Origin: Dictyophora rubrovolvata | Lineage: Eukaryota; Basidiomycota; Agaricomycetes; Phallales; Phallaceae | Direction of reading: 5' to 3' | DNA: 64,000 nucleotides | Assembly (NCBI GenBank): GCA_029959195.1 | Contig: CP114123.1 | Span: 186,001 to 250,000 of the forward strand | Shown: one piece after another, positions 33,415 through 46,800 of the stretch | Layout of the letters: every line of letters starts with the position of its first letter | Numbering within the stretch: position 1 is the first letter of the stretch | Translations under genes and position numbers: made by a program | Notes under the pieces: model-generated | What the model saw: the letters and a program-made list of their open reading frames with translations, nothing else | Database searches by the model: none | What the model was told of the DNA's origin: nothing

Positions 33415-34960
33415 ATGAAGAACAGCGGTCACCACCACCACCACGCCCATCACCATCAGAGTCAAAGCTTTCTCCATCGTTGGCTTTCTCGTACGAACAA
33501 ATACGCCCATGCCCATGAAGGTGACGTACTACTCTCTGATGGGGAATCGGAGAGATCGATCAGCTCCCCACCGCCCTTGACGGAGTCGTCCTCGACAACC
33601 GATTCGTCTTCCTTCCCTCCGCCCACACCGGCGCCCGTCAGAAGAACTGCTGTGTCCATATCATCGTCCTTGAAACCCGTTAAACCCGTGCCCATCCATG
33701 CGGTTATTCACCAGCAGCAGCAGCAACAACAGCAACAACAATTGCACGAATCTTCACGACCTATTATTCATCGATCTCGGCCCCATCCTCTTAATCAAAC
33801 CCGCTTAGTAGTACCCCCGCAATCGCAATCGCAATCGCAATCTACTATTAACTTTCCCACGACCTCCGACGTTCAGCCCGGTAATAACAATAACAATAAC
33901 AATAGCAATAACAAGAACAAGAACAAGAACAATAGTAGCGGCGGTGGTGGCACTATTAGCAGTAACAACAATAACGTCGCTTCCAAGTCCCACCCTAGAC
34001 TTGATGTCGGGCATGTCCACAAGCCCGCCTCTTCTCTCCAGGTCACCCGTGCACAGACCCAAACCCCACGTTTAAAAGGCGTGCAGCCCGCCCGATTACC
34101 CAGCTCTCGTGTTAAAACACCTTGGACTCCGCCAAGTAGAAATATTATGTTACCCGCCGACGATTTTGATGAAACGACTCCAGTGGCGAAAGCCCGTCAT
34201 GTTATGTCTCGTAAGCATTATATTATTCGTCTGTTAACTTTGAATTAATCAATGAGTTGATAATTTTTTTCTCCCCTCCCCTCACGCTGTTCTTTTCGTC
34301 TCCTTCTCAGTCCCTCCAAACTCTCAACGACCTACTTTTCCCACTATCGCATTACACCCCTTAGTAGCCTACCATCCCACTCGCAGGACGATCATGTGGG
34401 ATCTGGTCCTCCCCATCACCTACCTCCAAAAATACTCATCCCCAGTCACACCCTCGGTCGCCTCCCAGCTCCTCGTAAACCATCTAACTTCCAAACCTCT
34501 TTATGGCTGCTCCCGTCTCGCCGACGAAGAATGGTCCGAGTACATTTCCCATCCCCCTCTCCCGCGTATCAGAATCATCACCGATCTCTGCAAATGGCCC
34601 GTCGAAGTACGCGCTCAAAGTCCACTGCCCAACGATCCCAGGTCGTTTCTTACTGTTAAAGATGTGTTATACGCTTTGCATGATATGACGCGTCAGATGG
34701 CTTCTGATTCTGAATTCCATAACGCGCCGAGTCGGTTTAGAGAACAGCTTATGAAGGCGAGGGAGCGTCGTCTTGCTGTGAGGAAGCCCATTGATATTGC
34801 GCCAGTTGAGCAGAAAAAGGGTATGAGACGGGTGGATTATCTTCTTGATATGACTATGTTTGCTGGATTCGAACGTAGAGATTCGGACGCGCAAGATGAT
34901 CTTCGCAGGAATGACGGTTTTATTACTTTGGTTCTCAAACTCGATCCCCATTGGAGCTGA
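33415..34960 (+). CDS. DUF6699-domain protein with low-complexity N-terminus, 481 aa
   Basis: Two exons, 33415-34210 and 34311-34960, joined in frame (TCT C|TC CCT). The N-terminus MKNSGHHHHHAHHH is His-rich, followed by Ser/Pro/Thr tracts, poly-Gln (about residues 100-112), Gln-Ser repeats and an Asn/Lys tract. After a basic segment (RVKTPWTPPSRNI) the C-terminal part begins ALHPLVAYHPTRRTIMWDLV and contains the DUF6699 pattern of an initial HPLL-like motif, a tryptophan-aspartate-leucine core, then ITDLCKWPVEV and FLTVKDVLYALHDM. DUF6699 is a common basidiomycete domain of unknown function. The protein ends TLVLKLDPHWS. No membrane segment or signal peptide is seen, so it is probably cytosolic or nuclear. 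Confidence 0.8.
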
Positions 34961-37012
34961 AAAGAGGACCAGCCACCGTCCCTTTCCTCTTGCTCATTCT
35001 CGTTCTATTCTCCCCTTAATTTTTTTCTTGCTCAAGTCTTTAAGTCTTTCACGTTAAATTTTTCCCTCCCTTTTTATGTACGCTTCGTTGCTGTACAACT
35101 TTCCTCCCTGGTACTATCGTTGTCGCTTATTACCACCTCTTTTCCTTCTTTTAAAAATACCCCCTCATCCCCTCCTCAGAACATTCCCTTCCCCCTTTCC
35201 TTCCTTACTATGCAATACCTTTAACATCTCCCGCTCTCACATCTCATCCACATCCATACTATCATCCATAGTTTCGTCATCTCTCCACTAAACTACGTCT
35301 ATGCATACCATTTTTCTTATTATCTACACTGGCACGTCATGTGAAGAGCCCGTTTCCCCCTTTTGTCGATTATGTTACGTTACATACATATCTACGAGGA
35401 GTCCTAGTCAGGAAGTCAGAAGAGTCACATGGACACGCGGACATTGGTTGGACATTGGACACTGAACATTTTGAGACCCAGTTTTTATCTTCTCCTCTCT
35501 CGCGGTATAATCCAATTACATCCCATTGCAAATTCATAAATCAAAATGCGTAATAGTTTATGCGGAGGCACTGCATGCAGGTCTTGGGTGTCTGTCTTCC
35601 TTTTTCTATTTCCTTGGGTACCCTTCTCCTTATCTTCTGCTTCTTTACTTCCCTGGCTGAATTGCAATGGAGAGTGTATTCGTGGTATAATTTTTTTTTG
35701 GTTTGGTTAGCTCCGATCATCGCGAGCCGCGCAACTCCTCTTTCCACACCCTCGTCTTGATTTCTTGCGAATTATGAATGTAGATGACTATTTGATATTT
35801 CCTAGGGATACACTGACATGTATAAGGACTTCGTGCCATATATCAATGACATCGAAATCCGAGTCGATTTTCAGTATTAATACACGCATATCTATTAATA
35901 AAGGCTCGTGCGATAACGTGTCCAACTGTTAATGGTGATGTCATTGCATAAAATGGCTTCCTGCATGGAAAACAACGAAGATGCTGAACATCGAACCTGG
36001 CCTTCGTGTAATTTACATTTGTATTCAAACTTCAAATTTTATTGATTCCAAATTCTACCCAGGGAGCGCCCCGATTGGACGCATATTGAGTAGTGTATTG
36101 AGTTCATGATTGAATTATTATTACGTTAAGTTAGAACCTTTTAATTTTCTTTTGATAGATATGGCAGTGGCGATGGCACGATGGATATGACAGTCAGTAG
36201 TGGAACGGTGTCAATGAGATTTGATGGTGTCAAACTCGCATCATTTTTTATAAGGACGACAACGCCACACTACCTTTCCCACTTTCGATGTATTTTGCAG
36301 TATGGGAAAAAAAACCAAGCTTAGTTACTGAATTTTTCAGGAGAGGTTTACAATTACGAAGAGTCTCGTATGATCCTAAAGGACTCGCTCTCCTAAAATA
36401 CCAAATAGCTGGTTTCTTGTAGATCGGCCAGATCCAGATACAAAATAGGTTTCTCAGTTTCAATGGCACCTTCCAGAATAACTGTCTCCCGGCAACCGGA
36501 AATCGCATATGCCTGTAAAAGGGGTGTGACCTCAATGCTGAGATCCGATTATCGTCTTCAAAAAAGTCAGGTTAGTACTGTAAGGGAATCGACTCCTACG
36601 AGTGCCTCGGCCTTCCCATTATTAGTTAATCACTCTTATCCAATTCCCCTTACTCAACTTTCCTTTCCTTTCTTCGTCTTTCTTTTTCTTATTACTTAAT
36701 CATTGAGTCTCAAAAAATATATAAAGCGAGCGTTTTTGTATCTAGTTCCCTCAGTTTTCAATTTAACGAGACATTCAACCACTCTGCTCATTGAACGTCT
36801 TAGTCTATTTTGGAAGCTTGTGTAGACTACATCGTGAGGGCTTCACAAGTACTTACTAGTTTGCTTTATAGTGGATAAACCAAGTGGACGCGCGGCTTTA
36901 CATGTGGTTTTGAGAACGCAAGGGTTATCTCAAGTAACAAATCTATTCCCAGTTCTTTGATTTATAAACAAATATGATGATGAATAAAGGTCGATTCGTA
37001 ACAGAACTTTAC
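34961..37012. other. Intergenic with one relic
   Basis: Pyrimidine-rich 3' flank of the DUF6699 gene (34960-35760), then AT-rich sequence. The only coding trace is the relic at 36290-36560. Confidence 0.5.
36290..36560 (-). pseudogene. Relic of the unknown 58.7/62.8-kb family
   Basis: The minus strand carries SDLSIEVTPLLQAYAISGCR, then ETVILEGAIETEKP, then YLDLADLQETSYLVF, clearly the last-exon block of the genes at 58710 and 62791. The frame is then interrupted and the conserved C-terminus is degraded. No upstream exons are recognised. Confidence 0.7.
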
Positions 37013-40000
37013 TCAGGATGGTGACGCTCCGGCAGCAGCGTACAATGCGTCTTTATCACCACTTTCATCTACTAATGAACGAAGAAATCCGGAAGAATTC
37101 TTCAGCAATTCCTTCGGAGAGTCAAATTCAACCTAGAGGAAACACAGGTTAATTACTGGCTCAAAACAAATGACGATTTTGAACGTACAATCCGGCCTGC
37201 ATCGAGGACCATCTTTCGAGCGAATGAGTCCTGAAAAATACTTCAAGATACACAATACACAATACTTACAATTTTGTCAGCGTCCATGATAGTTTGTAAA
37301 CGATGTGCAACAGTTAAAACTGTCACATCTTTGTTGAGCTCATGCCGAAGGGATTCTTGAATGACAGCATCGGTTTTGTAATCTAAGAGGCAAATTAATT
37401 CAAAGAAGTTGAATGTGTTATCAAAGAAACTCACCGATAGCCGAGGTGGCCTCATCTAAAATGAGCAGCTTGCTTTCTCGCACTATCGCTCGAGCTAAAG
37501 CGATAATCTGACGCTGGCCAACTGACAAATTCCCCCCACCCCGAGAAATGGCAGTATCTAATGTCATACTGCTCTCTCCGCCCTCGGTTCGAAGTGAAAA
37601 TAGACCAGCGGAACGTAGAGCATTGTTCAATGTTATATCGTCGTATTGATCGAAGGGATCTAAATTCTGGCGTAAAGTGCCGCTCAGAAGTTCAGGTATT
37701 TGAGGTATAATCGTGATATTTGAGCGTAGGGCATCTAGATTGATGGTCGACGTTAAAAGACCGTCGTAATAGACGTTTCCTTCAGTGACGATACAGCGAA
37801 GAAGTGACAATGTTAACGAGCTCTGAATTTAATGTGAAGATGAACATAATGTTATCGAAGAGAATAGAGTACTGACTTTGCCGCTCCCTGTACGACCGAC
37901 TACACTGCTGTCGTTAATAAATGGGTTGTATTAACAAAACCATACATACCAATGCCAACACGCTCTCCACTCTTCACTTCAAACGAAACATCATGCAACA
38001 CGCGTGGCCCATCCTAACAAGATGTGTCAGACGCAGACAAAGCGACATGAATAGATGAGTTACGTTAGAGTAGCGTGCACAAAGATTTTCGACACGAAGA
38101 CTACCAGACGCGGGCCAATAAGCAGGGGGCAAACCGTCAGTCGTAGGCTTATCTTCTTGCTCAATAACCATATACTGATACAGACGTTCGATACTATCGC
38201 AGCGCTAATCAGAAAACATTCGTCTAACTCCGGATACGATGCGATTTATACCTGTTACCTAGAAGAGATTTCCTGTCAGCGCTAGCATCGGCAATATGAT
38301 ATCTGACTCTTACCCTGAGTTTCAAACAAATTCAACATTCTCACCCAGACAAGCACCAAAGACCCAAAAGAGACTGCTAGACTGAGCTCGAAGCCCGAGT
38401 TTGCCGCGGTGATTTCATCAGCATAATAGACGAAATATGCAGCAAGACAACTGGAGAAAATATCTCCCAAGACATCCACACGTATAGTTATCCATCTTTA
38501 GAAAAACACAAAGATAGGAACAACGTCATACACGTAGTTGCGTAGAAATCACCTGTTCAAATCCGAGGCAATCAAAGCCGCCTGAGAATAGTTATCAATC
38601 TTGCTCATCGAGTCATGTTTAAACTTCGCCTGTGCACCATAAGCTCGGATAGATACTACACAATTTAATATTAATATCGTTAGAAAAATATGCTACGAGA
38701 ATAAATAAAGCATCACTAACTGATTCCTTCAGTCGTACTCTGGAAATGTCCCATCACAGGGGACTTCGCCTTATCCTGTTCACGCTTGACAGACAACTGC
38801 GCCTTAATATAAAGGTGTCCGACAAATAATCCTATCACCATTACGGCGAGACCCATGAAACCGAATATGGGTGTTAATATCACGATGGCAAAGAAGCGCA
38901 CGATGATTAGAGCCGTGAATTCAATTAAATTTGACAATATATTTGGGATTTGACTGTCAACTGTAGGCAAAAGCAATGTACCCGTCGTCAGAAATGCTGG
39001 AGATAAGGGAACGGCTCACGTACGCGTTGAAATATCCTGTGTACATCTCGTTATGACTCGAGATGTGGGAGTTTTGTCCAGCCACCTGCAAGAAGAATAA
39101 ACGTTAGCAAAGATATCATGAAGACAGCACTACCAACCTCAACGTGGTACCCAAAACAGTATCTACCAATCGTTTATGAAGTGTCCGAGCGGAATTCACC
39201 GTTCCAAGAGTTAGTCCAACTTGATCAATCCCATAAACCAGTAACACCAATATCGCGAGGAAGGCGTATCCTCCAAGGTAGCTGATATATTTAGATAACA
39301 GTTAGTCAGTGCTGGGCAACAAACTTACTAGGGCACATTGACTTCCTCAGGAGGATGGGTTTCATACTGTGTAGCCCATTGTCCAAGGAACCAGGGTTGA
39401 AAGACTTCGAGGATGCATTCAAAGAAAGTAGCCGACCAAAATGCGACCCAAAATAAGGCTGGCCATGTTCCTCCAAACGCCGTGAAATACATTTTCACTT
39501 TTATTATTATATTCTCGTCATAGAAACCCTTATTTAACAAGAAAAAGGGGAAAAAGAACTTACAAGAAGCCAAACTAAGATGCCCGATACCGCTCTCCTC
39601 TTCAACAACAAGCTTTCCATCCGAAACACTTTTAATAGCATCATCTGGATTAATATCCACTGCATCTACTTCCTGATCGGCCCTTTCGACTTCTTTAAAA
39701 TTCTCCGAAACCTCTCGCTGCAGCTTGGAATTATGAGACACAACTTCGTCGAACGATCCCTGGGCAAGAACACGCCCGTCTGAGCCTAAGGACACGACGA
39801 AGTCCGCGTGCGGTCCGACCATGCTGACGTTGTGAGTCTGTAAATGGATAAATGGTGCATAGCTAGGAGAAGGAATATACAAAGATTACATACCACCATA
39901 ATCAGTGTTCTACCTTTGACCAAGTCACCCAAGAAGCATCTCTCAAGAACCCATTTCGATGTGTGGACGTCAAGTGCACTGAGAACCTATGCAAAGCGCA

Positions 40001-43000
40001 CGTATGGAATAAATACGGGAAAAAAGAGCACACATACATCATCTAAGATTAAAATTTCAGCATTTGAGTAGATCGCTCGGGCTGGCGGGTAGCAAATGAT
40101 TAATAAAAATCCAACTATGAACGCAAAAACTTGAAGCATACCTAGAGTGACGCGGGCCTGATAAGGTGAAAATCATTGTAAGTATAGCTTTTCTTTGTAC
40201 AATTTTATTCCTACCTTCTGTCCACCGCTAGTAATCATAATGAGTATTAAAACAAATGGAAGGAAAGGCGGGGACGTCATTACCTCAGAGTTAATCCCTT
40301 CTCCCCGACTTCTGTCAAATCGCCGGCGTCGAATAATGAAAGATCACGCGTTAGACCACATTGATGAATAACTAGAGAGTGGAATGATTATGATAAGCGC
40401 GTGATACACTGCCATAAGTTGCACAAAACCTATACCTTTCTTATATCGCTCCTCATCAAAAGCGGCACCAAATACGATATTGTCCTAGGTACAAAAATGT
40501 CGAAATATGTTCACAATGTGCCACCGCGAAACGTGGACACACCTTAATTGTATCGTTAAGTACCCACGATTCCTGTGCAGCATATGCAATACCACCGGTG
40601 CGGGAAAGGTTAAACCACGAATTAGGCGAATAAGGAATGAAGTGCATCTCGCCTAATCAGCGTTCAGCACTCAACCCCACAAACGGTGTGTATAATCAAA
40701 CTTTACCAAGGAGAGCCATCAACATGGACGTTTTCCCAGACCCAGTAGGTCCAACAATAAGATTAATCTTCCCTCGCTTGAAAAGAACCTCATCTTCGAC
40801 GTTGAGATGAAAGCGCCTTTTGGAGGGTGTCAAGTTCCCAGACTCTGGTTGTTCGACGGACCAACTGAATCTAGCGGAACGGAAGCCGATTTTGTCATTG
40901 TCGGCGTCGGATGCTAGTGTAATGGTGGTGGTAGACTCGGGTGTATAGATGTCGAGTAATTCAGTCTGGTTATCGGTCAAAAGACAAAGGTGGGAGAGTG
41001 ACAATGAGCGACGCACATTGGTCAAAAAATCATTCATACGATCCAGGGAGACTTTCCCTTTTACAATTGTCGGGATAAACGAGAACACACGACTAACCTG
41101 GCCTTGTAAAATCCAAAACACTGTTCAATGAACGGGGTGTCAACATTTTATGGTGTGACAACGCGACGCGTAACGGTTCAAATCATCAATTACCTGAGAG
41201 TGCGGTGAACACAGTGGCCGCATCCAACGGTTTTCGAAGAATCAGGGTCTTTAAAAAAAAGTGTAATGTTCGTTAGACTTTGGTCAAAAAGCCGATGTAC
41301 CCAATTATAACATACATAAGTGGCAAAAGTCAACAGCATTATGATCATGGGTAGAACGGAGCTACATACATACATAAAGTTAGAGGTTGAGTATACATAA
41401 CTAATACTATGACGACCCACTTGATATTATTGAAAGCCATGTCATACATTCGGCTCTTCCATACCCAAACGAGCTCCTCTTCTCGCTTTTTGTCAAGTCT
41501 CTCACTCATCTTGCCTTCCCATCCAAAAAATTTAACCATGCGTATAATACTTATAGCTAATAAAAGCTTTTTCAATTCAATTCAAGGCGGAGCAGACGAA
41601 CTAACACGTACTCTCGGTAGCAACATCGACACGACTGTCTCTCTACTCACAATAATTACCATGTGAAAGGATATTGATGATCAAAGCGCTCGCTCACCGA
41701 CCTTTTCTGTAACCATCTTCGTGGTACTCTGAAGCACCCGGGCCAACAAAATCGGAACGGGTAACTGGATGATCATACCAACAATGCCCACAAAAGCGCT
41801 CCATCCCAAAATGGTATACAAAAATATAACACAGCCAATGGTGAGACATGGGCCGAGTAGGAAAGGCTGCATAAATTCAGCACCACCGCCAATAGCTTTG
41901 AGATCACTTGATATGAGGTTATTCATCTTCCCTACAAGATTTTTTGATTTCGCGTCACTAGCAGAGGCGGCTGTTGGAGTAGGGACGACAGTAGAAGTGG
42001 CAGTATTTAGAGAGGCATTTGAGTCTGCCAAGGTGCTTCCTTCACCTTCGCCGACATCCGTCTCTTGATCATTATCATTGGTGGTGGAAGGTGATTTAGT
42101 AGCAGTTGGGGTTTGGGTCGGCGAACTCTTATTGGATTTGGTCACTCCCCCTGCTGCCGCTCCCTCCGGCTCTGCAACTAACCGAATACGCAAAGAATGC
42201 TCAAGGACAAGTTGCGTCAAAACTGCTTCGAGGTGCACTGTAACCCGCGTAAACAAGCGATAATACTGCTGTTGGAGAGCCGAAGTTGAGGCAGGAGCGA
42301 GGAACATGAGAGCAACCCACACCCAAGGGCGAATTTGAGCACCTTCGCCTCTGGTCTCGAGGTATGCAAGAAGATTTTGGAGAGCAAATGGCGAGCTGAG
42401 AGATGCGGCAGCTTGGAGAACCACGACAATGCTCATAAGGATATAGTCGGTGCGATAGGTCCGCAAAAGACCCCAGAAGATGTGTCGACGTTTGATGGGA
42501 ACGAATGTGTCTCCTGCAAATTGGTCGATGTTGGAAAATGCCTCGCGTGATATAACGGATGTGTGGGAGGAATCAGGAAGAACAGGTATTTCGGCCAGGG
42601 GAACGCGTTCGACTTGTGTGGCGTGCCATATAAGACCATCGAGCCAGGTGAACAAAAGGATGGAAAGTGGAGAGGCTGTTTGTTGAGGGCTCGGTGGTTT
42701 GGTGTCCTGGAAACGTTCAGGGGATAAACACTGTATGTATACTTGAAACTCACGGTAGGATTTACAGGGACAAACTGTCTTGGCGCGATCAACGGGATTA
42801 TAACGCCGACAACGCTCAGTCCCACTATCAATGCCCATAAAAGGCCGTCGTTGGGATCATCAACAGGGCGACCACTGACGGTGCACAAGGGTGCAAGATC
42901 ACGAACGGCGAATACAGTCCAAGTGAGGAGAAGGAGAATAAACAGATTGAGTTTGAAAAATGTACGAGTTAATCCGGTCCGTGAAATAATGACACCGAAA

Positions 43001-43400
43001 GCAAGTAACGTTTGATATACCTAACCTGGATTAGCCTGACAAATAAAAACAAAGCACGACGCGCACGTACGAATGCCAAGGTCAACCAAACTATAGGATT
43101 AAGATTGTCTGTGGTTCCAGACTGAACTTTCCGAGACAAGACTGACGACAAGCCGACAAGTGCAACACATCCGAGAAATCTGATTACTTCAAACACGCAG
43201 ATGACGACCCCTCCATGGTTTTCGATATGCGCTTTAACTTTGGCAGTAAATGTCTTTGAATCACTTGACGTTCCATCGGAAACGGTAGCGTGACGGTACG
43301 CCGAGATAAGAGAATGAATGAAAAGTAGAGCAGCGGAAACAGCGCAGCCATAAGCTGGAATAAGAAGCGACATCGACCATTCAGAACTTTTCCAGTTCAT
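37013..43400 (-). CDS. ABCC-type ABC transporter, complete (copy 2)
   Basis: A full-length ABC exporter split by many small introns. In order on the minus strand: an N-terminal membrane domain (MNWKSSEWSMSLLIPAYGCA, 43400 down to about 42700) like the TMD0 of MRP/Ybt1-type pumps; TMD1 (42700-41200) with a Ser/Thr-rich cytoplasmic insert ending near NLVGKMNNLISSDLKAIGGG; NBD1 with GPTGSGKTSMLMALLG (about 40740) and a signature built from two microexons (40215-40227 and 40142-40157); TMD2 (about 39600-38300); and NBD2 with ITIIPQIPELLSGTLRQNLD, LSVGQRQIIALARAI, LLILDEATSA and TVAHRL. The stop TGA is at 37013-37015. Every piece I joined stays in frame, so it looks functional. ABCC pumps export organic anions, conjugates or bile-acid-like compounds at plasma or vacuolar membranes; the substrate here is unknown. 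It is the tandem neighbour of copy 3 and the inverted near-twin of copy 1. Confidence 0.9.
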
Positions 43401-43870
43401 AGCAGATTTCGGTGTGAGCTAAAATTCAGGTATTGATTGTGTTTGGTACCGTGACCATGGTTAATTTTTAAGCACAAGCACAGGAAAACAAACTCGTTGG
43501 CACCTGTGGGAGAAAATCATGTTCACGTGCGCGCGTGACTGTTCTTCCCGATGGTTCGCGCTTAGCGATACGGTACCGAAGATAATCTCGACCTGGGTCT
43601 AAGGGTCTAAGAGGGTCTAAGCCGCAACCCCATATATATAGTTGCTCGCACACATCCTTGTATATATCAGGCAACAGAGAGCCCATCTCACCATAATATG
43701 CGATGGAACCTTCGTTGAGTCCCTATTTTTATGTGAGCCGACCTACGCCTTGTTCTTCCTTCATTGGATACCTTACAAAGATACTGATGTAAATCGAGCA
43801 ACAAATGAGTGAATGAATAGGTATGAATGAAAAGGATGAATGAAAAAATCGATTTGTATTCAAACATTAC
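43401..43870 (-). promoter_or_regulatory. Promoter region of ABC copy 2
   Basis: This intergenic region is strongly similar to 50269-50640 upstream of copy 3. Shared pieces include CTGTGGGAGAAAATCATGTT, GAGAGCCCATCTCACCAT, ATGCGATGGAACCTTCGT and GATACTGATGTAAATCGAGC. A TATATATA at 43633-43640 lies about 230 bp upstream of the ATG; copy 3 has only GTATAG there. Three GGGTCTAAG-like units (43595-43621) occur where copy 3 has one. Confidence 0.7.
43595..43621. repeat. Short tandem repeat in the copy 2 promoter
   Basis: GGGTCTAA occurs three times in 27 bases. The homologous place upstream of copy 3 (around 50450) has a single GGGTCT, so this is a local expansion after the duplication or a loss in copy 3. 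Confidence 0.75.
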
Positions 43871-46800
43871 TCAGGATGATGACGTTCCAGCAGCAGCATA
43901 CAATGCGTCTTTATCACCACTTTCATCTACCAGCGAACGAAGAAATCCGGAGGAATTCTTCAACAATTCTTTCGGAGAGTCGAACTCGACCTAGAGAAAA
44001 CACAGGTTAATTACCGATGAAAGGCGGATGACAATAAACGTACGATGCGGCCTGCGTCAAGGACCATCTGTGGTGATACGAATAAGGCATGAAAAATGTC
44101 TCATTACTAGATACTCACAATTTTGTCGGCATCCATGATAGTTTGCAATCGATGTGCGACAGTTAAAACTGTCACATCCTTGTTGAGCTCATGTCGAAGG
44201 GAGTCTTGAATAACAGCATCGGTTTTGTAGTCTAACAGGCAAGCATTCCAAAGCAACTCATACTGAGATGTGTCAGAACTCACCGATAGCGGAGGTGGCT
44301 TCATCTAAAATGAGCAGCTTGCTTTCCCGCACTATCGCTCGGGCCAGAGCGATAATCTGACGCTGACCAACTGACAAATTGCCCCCACCGCGAGAAATCG
44401 CACTATCCAATGTCATCCGGCTCTCTTCTTCATCCGTTTGAAGTGAAAACAGGCCAGCAGAGCGTAGAGCACTGTTCAATGTTACATCGTCGTATTGATC
44501 GAAAGGATCTAGATTTTGGCGTAAAGTTCCGCTCAAAAGTTCAGGTATTTGAGGTATAATCGTGATATTTGAGCGTAGGGCATCTAGATTGATAGCCGAC
44601 GTTAAAAGACCGTCGTAATAGACGTTTCCTTCAGTGACTATACAGCGAAGAAGTGACAATGTTAACGAGCTCTGAAGAATAATGAGTTGAATACTGTCGT
44701 CACGAAAAAATAGAATACTGACTTTACCGCTCCCGGTACGCCCAACTACGTTCGTTTTGTCAATGTTTGCTGCAGACATTGGCGGCGGTCGTACATACCG
44801 ATGCCAACACGTTCTCCACTCTTCACCTCAAACGAGATATCATGTAACACTTGTGGCCCATCCTAACAAAAAATGAATGAAACACAAGACGAAACTATTG
44901 GAATAAACGGGTTACTTTGGAATAACGTGCACAGAGATTCTCGACGCGAAGACTGCCGGATGCAGGCCAATAAGCAGGGGGCACACCATCAGTTGTGGGT
45001 TTATCCTCTTGCTCAATAACCATATATTGATGCAGACGTTCGATACTGCCGAGCTCTTATCAGATACTAACCCAGGATTATGGAATGGTTATACCTGTTG
45101 CCTAGAGGAGAGATTCCGGTCAGTGCTGGCGTCATCAAGATAATATTTATTTCTTTACCCTGGACTTCAAACATGTTCACAGTTCTCACCCAGTAAAGTA
45201 ACAAAGATCCGAAAAAGACTGCTAAACTGAGTTCGAAGCCCGAGTTTGCCGCAGTGACTTGATCAACGTAATAGACGAAATAGGCAGCGAGGCTGCTGGA
45301 GAAAATATTTCCCAACGCATCCACACGTATAGTTATCCATCTAGAGAAAAAAAATGAAGAGTGAGCATCACACGCTATATACTATTCTTCTATACACTGA
45401 TACCTGTTTAAATCCCGGTTGAGCAAGGCCGCTCGGGTATAGTTATCGATCTTACTCATTGAGTCTTGCTTAAACTTTGCCTGTGCGCCATAAGCTCGAA
45501 TAGAAACTGCGTCATAGAAAAATTAGAACACGTTAATGATGGTACATATAGTGAGGCATCACGAACTGATTCCTTCGATAGTACTCTGGAAATGCCCCAT
45601 CACGGGAGACTTGGCCTTATCCTGTTCACGTTTGACAGACAATTGCGCCTTGAGATAGAGGTGTCCAACCAATAATCCCACTGCCATCACTGCGAGACCC
45701 ATTACACCAAATGTGGGAGTTATAATAACTATGGCCAAAAATCGCACAATAATCAGAACGGTTAGCTCAAAGACTTGAGACAATATATTTGGAATTTGAC
45801 TGTCGACTGTATAGTAATAGTATCATCGTCAGAAACGCTTTAGATGGAAACGGCTCACTCACGCGACGAAACGTCCTGTGTACATCTCGTTATCACACGG
45901 GATGTAGGAGTTTTGTCCAGCCATCTGCCAAAAAAAAAGGAAGTCAGCAAAGATATTGTAGTAGGCGTGATGGAGCACTACCAACCTCAACGTGGTACCC
46001 AAAACATTGTCGACCAACTTCTTATGAAGCGTCCGAGCAGAATTCACGGTACCGAGAGCCAACCCAATTTGAGCAATTCCATAAACCACCAACATCAAAA
46101 TCACTAGGAATGCGTATCCACCAAGGTAACTGACAAAGATTTATGTTGTAAACAGTACCGTTGAGCAACGAACTTACTAGGGCACATCGACTTCTTCTGG
46201 AGGATGAGTTTCATATTGTGTAGCCCACTGTCCAAGAAACCAGGGTTGAAAAATCTCCACGATACATTCGAAAAAGGTAGCCGACCAGAACGCAACCCAG
46301 AATAAGGCTGGCCACCTTCCTCCGAACGCTTTGAAATACATTTTCACTAGAAGTTCTCTCAAATCAATACCCCGTGGTTCCACATACTACTAATGGACTC
46401 ACATGAAGCCCAACTAAGATGCCCAACACCGTTCTCCTCCTCGACTACAAGCTTCCCGTCCGAAGCACCTTTGACTGCACCATCTGGGCTATCCCCGTCT
46501 GTATCTACGTCCACTTCCTGATCGGCTCTCTCAACCTCCTTTAAATTCTCAGAAACCTCTCGCCGAAGCTTAGAACTATGAGACAAAACTTCGTCGAACG
46601 ATCCCTGGGCAGAAACACGCCCGTCTGAGCCTAATGATACGGCAAAGTCCGCATGCGGCCCGACCATACTAACGTTGTGGGTCTACGGATGGATGAACAA
46701 TATATGATTGGAAGATGATTTACAAGTAACCGTCAAGCGACATACCACCATGATTAATGTTCTACCCGTGACTAAATCTCCCAAGAAGCATTTCTCGATA

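Noticed and set aside
41769-42263. Plus-strand frames opposite the ABC transporter TMD1
   Set aside because: Shadows of the transporter's coding strand; composition mirrors the sense protein.
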